Shown here: piece after piece, positions 58,301 through 64,000 of the stretch | Layout: each line of letters starts with the position of its first letter | How positions within the stretch are numbered: position 1 is the stretch's first letter | Origin: Affinundibacterium fentianense | GTDB taxonomy: Bacteria; Pseudomonadota; Gammaproteobacteria; Burkholderiales; Burkholderiaceae_D | Direction: 5' to 3' | Assembly (NCBI RefSeq): GCF_018139545.1 | Contig: NZ_JAGSPJ010000001.1 | Coordinates: 496,001 to 560,000 of the forward strand | DNA: 64,000 bases | The notes under the pieces: model-generated | What the model was told of the DNA's origin: nothing | Seen by the model: only the letters and a program-made list of their open reading frames with translations | Database searches by the model: none | Made by a program: the position numbers and the translations under genes

Positions 58301-61300
58301 CGATGCTGTAATAATCATCACCTGCACCACCCACGAAAGTATCTTTGCCATACCCCCCATACAGTGTGTCATTTCCAGCCAGACCATAAATCGTGTCGTT
58401 ACCAATACCACCTCGCAGCGTATCATTGGCAGATGTGCCAGAAATGGTCTGATCTTGATCCAAATAAATTGAAAATGTTGTCGATGTTTTTAGTTTTCCA
58501 CTATCCTCTACGCTTACCTGCAAATAGATCGTGTCTGTGGCATTTAGGATGCCGCTAAATGTTTTTGTCGTCGCATTAAAACTCAACCAAGCTGGCAACG
58601 GAGTACCATCAGCCAAAGTAGCCGAGTAATTTAAAGTATCGCCAACATCCATATCACTAAATGAATTGCTTGGAATAGTGAAATTAAACGCCCCACCATT
58701 CTTACCGGCCTGATCACGAATGCCATTGGTGACGTAAGGCGCATGATTAATATTCGCGGTAGCCTTATCGAGAAGGTCTTGCACATTCCAAATCGTGCCG
58801 TCAGCAAATTGCACTCGCTCTACGCCATTTTGATAAAGGTAATAGGTAGACCAAGGTGTCTTACTTTCACTGCTTCTCAAAATAATTTGATCTTCGGTAT
58901 TTCTAATTTTGAGATAAATCGCAGATTCACTTTCCCCAATACCAAACTCAACCCGCACATCGGCAGGCAAGATCGTATTATCAAAAATAATGGTATCTAA
59001 CTCTGTTGCTGATGGTGTCCCTTGTTCCTCTACAAAATCTTGACCGAAACCACGCGAGAATCGATAAATATCAGCACCACTACCACCGACAAGAACATCA
59101 TTACCGATACCACCAATCAAGGTATCATTCCCTAGGCCACCAAATATCTTGTCATCACCACGATTCCCATTGAGGGTGTCGTTACCGCTATCGCCTTGAA
59201 TAACATCATTGCCGTCAAGAGAATCAATGACGTCATCCCCACCACTGCCAGCGATCAAATCATTTCCAGAAGTTGGAGAATTCGCATTTCCAGATAATAG
59301 ACGTGAAACAATTGTAGAGCTATCCCAATAGCTACCGTCGGCGAATACAATTTTTTCTATCGTATTAGTGAGCTGCAATGAGGATTGATCGACAAAGAAA
59401 TTGTCGATGTCGAAGACATCCGCGCTTCCTTGTAAGCCAACCGACAATGTCGTCCCGTTGCGGCTAAAAAGCACTTCGTTTGCATGTACATCCAACGTGA
59501 ATGCAACTCGATCACCGGCGGAATTAGCCCCCCAATCGCCACTATCAGAAATCAGGCGATCATGACCATAGCCATGACCAAACACAAATGTCGTATCACC
59601 CTTTCCACCGTATAAGCTGTCATCGCCTTCACCACCATCTAAGGTATCAGCGCCTGAATACGAGACCAAGGTGTCGTTACCTAGCCCGCCAATCAATTGA
59701 TCTTGATCATTGACGAGTCCGTACTGATACGAATCAATTTTTCGTGAGCCCTCTTTAGAACAATCGTAGATAACGTCGTTCCCAGCTCCACCAATTAACG
59801 TATTGCTTGTTGAATTACCAGTGATGATGTTGTCAGATGCGTTGCCCGTAATCGAATTGGGACCATTTAATTCATAAGCCCAATCTTCTAAAGCAATGTT
59901 TTCTATCTGCTGATAATCTGACAGCTTATAGTTACCCGGTTTATTAAATGCAACCGTATCATTGCCTTCACCGACGTTCTCATGAATGACATCATTCACA
60001 TCAACAATATAGGTATCGTCACCCAGACCTCCGCTTAAATGATTTATCGCAGAATTTTTGCTGCCATCTAAGCGATTACTCAACTCATTACCTGTGCCAT
60101 TGATCGCGTTTGTGCCTGTCAGGCTAAGGTTTTCTACATTTGCAGGAAGTGCATAACTAACGCTGGACTCAATCGTATCTCCCTTAAACGCACTCAATGA
60201 ATCAGAGCGATTCGTCAACAAGGTCTCAATGACAATGTCATCCACGTTATCGACGATAAAGGTATCGTCGCCACCACCGCCTATCATCGTATCTTTGCCC
60301 AAGCCGCCGTCAATGATCGGATTGCCACTTGAAATACCAGAAGCATCAATCACGTTATCCAGTTCGTTACCATTGAAATGATTCACGATATACGTGCTGG
60401 TCGGGAAATACCATGCATACATTCCTTCGCCACTGACCACCAGTTTTTCAACATTGGCTGGTAAGGTCGCGTTATAGGCCGTTGTAGTGATGGTATCGTA
60501 ACCTTCATTAGCATTTTCAATGACGGTATCATTTATTTTGTCAGCATTAATCTCGTCTAATTTAGCACCATTACGATCCATAAATCCACGAGCGAAATAG
60601 AGATCATTGCCTTTACCACCAGTCAGGGTCGCGTGATCATAATAAAAATCTCCCAGGCCATTTTTACGTAAAATATTATCGCCACTATTGCCCGTAATGG
60701 CTCCACTTCCCCAACTAGATGCGTTGAGATTGAGTACGCCCGATAACTCAATATCTGCGACCAAATTATTGGGCAACTCGTAAGAAACTGAACTCACGAT
60801 GCGATCATGCCCGCCTCTTTCTCCAGACACTTGATCGAGTGAATGATCAACCGTAAACGTATCGTCACCGGTTGTAGCAGTGAAATTGGACACCGTACCA
60901 GATTGATTAATCAATTTAGTCAGGATATCTGCTTTAGTCCAAACGACACCATTTCCGAACACAATAGATTCGACCGCCATATCTTCGGTAGTAGAAAAAT
61001 AATCGGCAATACAAAGTTGTTCGTTAGAACCATCAATCACGAGAATCAAGTCATCGACATTATTTGCGTTATAGTAGGCAGAGTTCACACTAGACGTGCG
61101 ATACAAACTGACGTTCACTGGCAAAACATCGGCATCCAACACGATTTTATCTTCACCTCCGACACCAACTCCTGCAGTTCGATCAATCACAAAATCACTT
61201 CCTTGATTTCGACCAAATCGATAGGTATCGTTACCTGATCCACCTAACAGGATATCGTTACCACTGCCACCAAATATCGTGTCATTGCCTTCGCCGCCGA

Positions 61301-64000
61301 TCAGGAAATCATCGCCAGCATCACCTTGCAAGAAATCATCACCGATATTACCGACTAAAGTATCATTTCCGCGCAAGCCGACAATCGTGTCATCAAGACT
61401 CGTTCCCCGAATCGTGTCATTACCGTTAGTGCAGGTCAGTTTCGTAATGAGGAAATCACGCAAGGTCAATTTATCACCATTGTCGAATTGAATTTCCGAG
61501 TTCAAATACGCCTGGTCACCTGCCCGACTATAAGCAGTGAAAAAGATAGAACTATTATTTCGGGTGTCTGTGATCGTGACATCGTCACCTTCTCGTGTAA
61601 TAGATAAGTTATCTCGCTCGATACCCGCGCCGAAACGTATGATGGATTTCCCGGTAAGATCAATTACTGTATCTGCGCCCCAATTTAATTCAAATTGATA
61701 GAAATCATTTCCAGTTTCACCTTTCAACACATCGTTGCCTAAACCGCCGATCAGGAAATCATCGCCAGCAGCACCTTCGAGCAGATCGTCACCATCAAAT
61801 CCGTTAAGAACATCATTGCCGATGAAGCCTCGCAGATAATCCTTCTGTGAGTTTCCAATCAAAGACAATGCCTGAATGTCATTGGCGTTCATTGAAGATC
61901 CATTGGAGAACATGATCTCGCTAATCATCGAATTCCAATTCGAATCATCCAAATTGTTGAATGCATTTTTGATACGAAGCGAATCATTATTTCCTATGAT
62001 AGAAATCTGCAAATCAGAGCCGATTCTCCTAAACGTAAGATCAGTGCTTACGAGCGATCCAAGAATTAATAATCTATCTACATGATCGACAGTTTCGTTA
62101 TAACTTTCGATTCTATCCTTCCCACTTCCTAATCCCCATGCATACACATTATCTCCACTCCCACCACTCAAAATATCGTCGCCAGAGCCTCCCCAAAGAA
62201 AATCGTTACCATTTTCTCCAAAAAGCGAATCATTACCATTTCCTGTAAGAATAAAGTCGTCGCCATCATCACCTCGGACTAATTCGCTTAATATGTTCCT
62301 GATTAAAATATCATTTCGTTTCGAAGATTGAGTAGAGGACTGTGTAACTTCATTAAATTTGACAGTCCATTCAGTCATCTCTTGGGAAAATGATTCCACT
62401 TGAGAACTCGAAAAGCTCATCAATTGCTTAAAGATAAAAATTTTGGCGTCCCACCCCATCTCCAATAATGACTTTGAACCAACTGAACTCACAAACTCAA
62501 GTAGATCAACAATACCCTCTCGCCCTTTCTGACTTATCTCAGCTAAAAAACGGCCCTCAATTTTTTCATTAGAGAAGTCTCCCTCAATAATCGACGAGTC
62601 CATAATATCCAAATAACCACGCATTCTAGTTTGGGGAAGCAATGATTCGTAAATATCTGACTTTAAACGATCGTATGCCAACTCTATCGATGCAATTTGC
62701 GCCCCGGTAAGAGTAACCGACAGTGCCCCAGAGGAAGGTGTAAGATATTCGAATCGAGCCTCCCCCGTCGGCCCGCCGTATGAAAATCCCATAAATCGTT
62801 CCACAACACCGAGTTTTCGCATAAAACTCTCATAATCAGCATTGCCGGGAAGGTAAGTGGCTAAATGGTAGCTTAACGAGACACCGCTTTCTGACAAATC
62901 AAGAGCTTGTTGCCGATAAGACTTCATATCAGAAGTATCAGCCCACAATTGAATGAATTGATCTAGGTAATCGATCTGAAGACTGCGAGTTGTGAGGTTT
63001 GAATAAATTTGGACAAAATCTCCCAAACTAGACGATAAACTTATTGACTCACGCAGATTCCTGACACGACCAGAGCCAAAGAGATCAGGCAACGATTCTG
63101 CTTGCGAAGTAAGTGGAATCGCGTCGACAAATTTTCTATAGAACGTATCAACTAGTAGGTCTAAATTCGCAACTGCTGAGGTCGTTTCACTCAACTGCCC
63201 AGCTGATCCACTTGTACGTGTAAAGGTTCCAGTTGCAGTCTGAACATTTCCATTGCCAAGATCAAGTCGACCACCAATCGAACTAACATTAATCGAAGAC
63301 ACTCCTATCTCAGCGAGCGTGCTCAATTCCTCAATTTGACTTACCCCATCTTGATTTAAATCCCGCCATACTCGCAAATTCTTAAATTCCGCATCGTCCG
63401 CATCAATTTTGCTATCACCATTCGCATCCAAGTCAGACAAAGCGTCAAACCCGTTCTGAGCAAATTCCCCATTCTTTTTTAGTGTATCTACTCCCAAAAG
63501 CTCCCGACCAGAATCGATACTGCCATTTCCATTTTTGTCGATTGCTAACCAACCATCATCAGGTTTGATCCAACCACTACCAGTCTTGATACCATCGTTA
63601 TTGTGATCAAACAATATTATCGTTCCATCACGCGAAGATGTTGTTTCAATTCCATCACCATCTAAATCTATAGCGAGAGGATCCCTTACCGGCGGACGTG
63701 TACCAGCAGACCCAGCGTTGCCAGCCCCGCCCCCCATACCACTCGCCCCCCATCCGCCACCAATTCCTCCAATCCCGCCCGCAGGTATTCTGAGCACTCT
63801 CGGGCCGCTTGCGATACGTTTTATATTTCCACTTTGAATACCTTTTGCTCGCACCCAATTTGGAATCATAGCTGGTATCGCGGGAAGCATTCCGCCACTA
63901 GGCACAACGCCAGCATTCACCAACACTTTAGTCGCGAAAGTCGTACAATTGTTCATCCCCTCCAAATTATAGGGGCCCGGATTCGCTTTAATTTTCTCGG
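55320..64000 (-). CDS. Giant RTX protein with FrpC-like self-processing segment (5' end outside window)
   Basis: The frame is open to the right edge, so at least 2,892 residues are present and the true start is beyond it. Numbering from a TTG at 63965: a motif NNCTTF (Cys8) recalls permuted papain-like hydrolases; a Gly-rich linker follows; Asp95-Pro96 begins DPLAIDLDGDGIET and a set of EF-hand-like loops (DHNNDGIKTG, DKNGNGSID, DANGDSKID, DLNQDGVS), as in the self-processing module of Neisseria FrpC. After a helical region (to about 555) come RTX nonapeptide blocks (GGxGxDxxx), haemolysin-related linker domains, three putative Ig domains (about 1740-2270), four 81-residue modules and a C terminus ending in VSLV, like type I secretion substrates. 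No secretion genes are present. Confidence 0.9.
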   Translation of the reverse strand, partial: EKIKANPGPYNLEGMNNCTTFATKVLVNAGVVPSGGMLPAIPAMIPNWVRAKGIQSGNIKRIASGPRVLRIPAGGIGGIGGGWGASGMGGGAGNAGSAGTRPPVRDPLAIDLDGDGIETTSSRDGTIILFDHNNDGIKTGSGWIKPDDGWLAIDKNGNGSIDSGRELLGVDTLKKNGEFAQNGFDALSDLDANGDSKIDADDAEFKNLRVWRDLNQDGVSQIEELSTLAEIGVSSINVSSIGGRLDLGNGNVQTATGTFTRTSGSAGQLSETTSAVANLDLLVDTFYRKFVDAIPLTSQAESLPDLFGSGRVRNLRESISLSSSLGDFVQIYSNLTTRSLQIDYLDQFIQLWADTSDMKSYRQQALDLSESGVSLSYHLATYLPGNADYESFMRKLGVVERFMGFSYGGPTGEARFEYLTPSSGALSVTLTGAQIASIELAYDRLKSDIYESLLPQTRMRGYLDIMDSSIIEGDFSNEKIEGRFLAEISQKGREGIVDLLEFVSSVGSKSLLEMGWDAKIFIFKQLMSFSSSQVESFSQEMTEWTVKFNEVTQSSTQSSKRNDILIRNILSELVRGDDGDDFILTGNGNDSLFGENGNDFLWGGSGDDILSGGSGDNVYAWGLGSGKDRIESYNETVDHVDRLLILGSLVSTDLTFRRIGSDLQISIIGNNDSLRIKNAFNNLDDSNWNSMISEIMFSNGSSMNANDIQALSLIGNSQKDYLRGFIGNDVLNGFDGDDLLEGAAGDDFLIGGLGNDVLKGETGNDFYQFELNWGADTVIDLTGKSIIRFGAGIERDNLSITREGDDVTITDTRNNSSIFFTAYSRAGDQAYLNSEIQFDNGDKLTLRDFLITKLTCTNGNDTIRGTSLDDTIVGLRGNDTLVGNIGDDFLQGDAGDDFLIGGEGNDTIFGGSGNDILLGGSGNDTYRFGRNQGSDFVIDRTAGVGVGGEDKIVLDADVLPVNVSLYRTSSVNSAYYNANNVDDLILVIDGSNEQLCIADYFSTTEDMAVESIVFGNGVVWTKADILTKLINQSGTVSNFTATTGDDTFTVDHSLDQVSGERGGHDRIVSSVSYELPNNLVADIELSGVLNLNASSWGSGAITGNSGDNILRKNGLGDFYYDHATLTGGKGNDLYFARGFMDRNGAKLDEINADKINDTVIENANEGYDTITTTAYNATLPANVEKLVVSGEGMYAWYFPTSTYIVNHFNGNELDNVIDASGISSGNPIIDGGLGKDTMIGGGGDDTFIVDNVDDIVIETLLTNRSDSLSAFKGDTIESSVSYALPANVENLSLTGTNAINGTGNELSNRLDGSKNSAINHLSGGLGDDTYIVDVNDVIHENVGEGNDTVAFNKPGNYKLSDYQQIENIALEDWAYELNGPNSITGNASDNIITGNSTSNTLIGGAGNDVIYDCSKEGSRKIDSYQYGLVNDQDQLIGGLGNDTLVSYSGADTLDGGEGDDSLYGGKGDTTFVFGHGYGHDRLISDSGDWGANSAGDRVAFTLDVHANEVLFSRNGTTLSVGLQGSADVFDIDNFFVDQSSLQLTNTIEKIVFADGSYWDSSTIVSRLLSGNANSPTSGNDLIAGSGGDDVIDSLDGNDVIQGDSGNDTLNGNRGDDKIFGGLGNDTLIGGIGNDVLVGGSGADIYRFSRGFGQDFVEEQGTPSATELDTIIFDNTILPADVRVEFGIGESESAIYLKIRNTEDQIILRSSESKTPWSTYYLYQNGVERVQFADGTIWNVQDLLDKATANINHAPYVTNGIRDQAGKNGGAFNFTIPSNSFSDMDVGDTLNYSATLADGTPLPAWLSFNATTKTFSGILNATDTIYLQVSVEDSGKLKTSTTFSIYLDQDQTISGTSANDTLRGGIGNDTIYGLAGNDTLYGGYGKDTFVGGAGDDYYSIEDEGDVIVENLNEGDDFVRSNVSYTLSDNVERLALDGGSDLSATGNALNNGLWGNEGSNVLTGARGNDYLSGGLGNDIYVYNRGDGQDTVDNKDLLTATDVVRFAGNIVDTDVLAFKSGNTLFLKIKGTTDQIGISNYYAANTTLNGEAADYKIDKVEFSNAVTWNQVMIQTMVDRATNNKAPTIATAVPNQTTIVGTVYSFTVPVNTIVDTDVGDSVTYSLKMQDGSALPSWLSFNSSTRVLSGTAAAGNVGALNLTLWGTDNYGLAIGQSLKMTVSAANRTPVLATPLVDQTAALSTAFTYTVPSTSFTDPDAGDVLGYTATLADGSALPSWLSFNTSTRTFSGTPSAVGTISVKVTAKDAGNLSASDVFDLVVSVTNLNLTGTSGADTLTGGAGNDTLSGLAGNDKLTGNAGNDVLDGGAGTDTLIGGLGDDTYVVDVVTDVVTENLNEGTDTIKSGVTLTLPANVENLILTGTTAINGTGNALPNTITGNSAINTLDGGAGADTLIGGAGNDIYVIDNIGDLITENSGEGTDQVNSSVSYTLSANVENLTLTGTASINGTGNALANTLTGNAGNNILDGGTGADNMIGGAGDDTYIVDNTADVVTEAASAGTDLVQSSISYILGTNIENLTLTGSAAINATGNTVANILVGNSGNNILDGGTGADTMSGGAGNDIYIIDNASDVATENTGEGNDQVKSSVTYTLIANLEALLLTGTTAINGTGNTLDNLLTGNSGNNVLNGAAGNDILQGAAGDDTLTDTAGNNIFDGGAGIDVIAAGVGNDFIAGGLGNDTITTSTGTDVIAFNRGDGMDIVNASTGKDNTLSLGKGIKYADLLFKKSGNDLILVTGTSEQVTMKDWYANVNNHSIANLQVVIEGTTDYNAASTNKLNNKKIEQFNFDGLVTKFDQARAANPSLTSWALSASLLEFYLNSSDTAAMGGDLAYQYTKTGSLSGFTMAPALNLVSSAQFGTVNQTLQPVANLKDATVSLV
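56090..57060 (-). repeat. Four tandem modules of about 81 codons in the RTX gene
   Basis: The encoded unit runs SSVSYTLSANVENLTLTG, then a TGNALANTLTGNAGNNILDG stretch, then GGAGDDTYIVDN and an acidic stretch. Units are about 243 bp and similar at the DNA level. Similar but more diverged units occur nearer the N terminus (60000-60400). Confidence 0.8.
57160..57765 (-). other. Two adjacent putative Ig (He_PIG) domains of the RTX protein
   Basis: Each domain of about 95 residues has the pattern DxDxGDxxxYSxxxxDGSALPSWLSFNSSTRxxSGT, seen as SALPSWLSFNSSTRVLSGT and SALPSWLSFNTSTRTFSGT. A third copy lies at 58450-58740 (TPLPAWLSFNATTKTFSG). Such domains act as spacers or binding modules in large secreted adhesins. 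Confidence 0.85.
63210..63683 (-). other. FrpC-like self-processing segment of the RTX protein
   Basis: The Asp-Pro bond is encoded at 63678-63683. It is followed within about 150 residues by at least five Asp/Asn-rich calcium loops and the block GRELLGVDTLKKNGEFAQNG. In FrpC, calcium triggers cleavage of such an Asp-Pro bond and the new Asp end can bond to a lysine. The match is by motif and order; activity is inferred. Confidence 0.65.

Overview
The window looks like a chromosomal segment of a beta-proteobacterium of the order Burkholderiales, most likely family Oxalobacteraceae (an Undibacterium- or Herminiimonas-like organism). This rests on gene order and protein character: der-bamB-TPR-hisS-ispG-rodZ-pilF-rlmN-ndk, hfq-hflX-hflK-hflC-hisZ-purA and hup-tRNA-Val-tRNA-Asp-ppiD are standard Burkholderiales blocks. 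The base composition is clearly AT-rich for that order. The genus is inferred; no 16S rRNA lies in the window.

Layout. 1-3162 (+): the end of an L,D-transpeptidase, two cyclophilins and lpxH. 3187-7360 (-): cysE, rlmB, rnr. 7612-7696 (+): tRNA-Leu with a clear promoter and terminator. 7854-24080 (-): housekeeping blocks for purine, histidine and isoprenoid synthesis, membrane protease control (HflKC), outer-membrane assembly, ribosome and tRNA modification and ndk. 24380-31644 (+): dbpA, then a same-strand signalling cluster of a NarL-type regulator, a receiver-only protein, a cysteine-poor FNR-like regulator, a tandem universal stress protein and a MASE3-PAS histidine kinase, then an orphan flagellar-rod-like gene. 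31712-39616 (-): a cbb3 oxidase operon, ccoNOQP-ccoG-ccoH, a small membrane protein, hemN and a TauE-like protein, headed by a perfect FNR box. 39831-53166: ppiD, tRNA-Asp, tRNA-Val, hup, nadB, radA, lplT, a DUF1853 gene, a degenerate uracil-DNA-glycosylase-like gene with rimI and tsaB, a thioredoxin-like gene, two identical tRNA-Arg genes and kup.

53291-64000 is the accessory part: a terminator and a tRNA-Ser-like 3' end, a complete tyrosine integrase, about 590 bp with no convincing gene, and the last 2,892 codons of a giant RTX protein that runs off the right edge. The RTX protein carries an N-terminal NNCTTF cysteine motif, a segment resembling the self-processing module of Neisseria FrpC (an Asp-Pro bond in front of EF-hand-like loops), many RTX blocks, three putative Ig domains and a probable type I secretion C terminus. 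I infer, but cannot prove from this window, that it belongs to an integrated island.

How the parts work together. The signalling cluster and the cbb3 operon are probably linked: the FNR-like protein has a typical FNR recognition helix, matching boxes lie upstream of ccoN and of the receiver gene, and hemN makes haem precursors without oxygen. The strongest leads are the RTX protein's N-terminal architecture, the integration scar, the palindrome-rich control region at 26467-26693 and the catalytically degenerate UDG-like protein.
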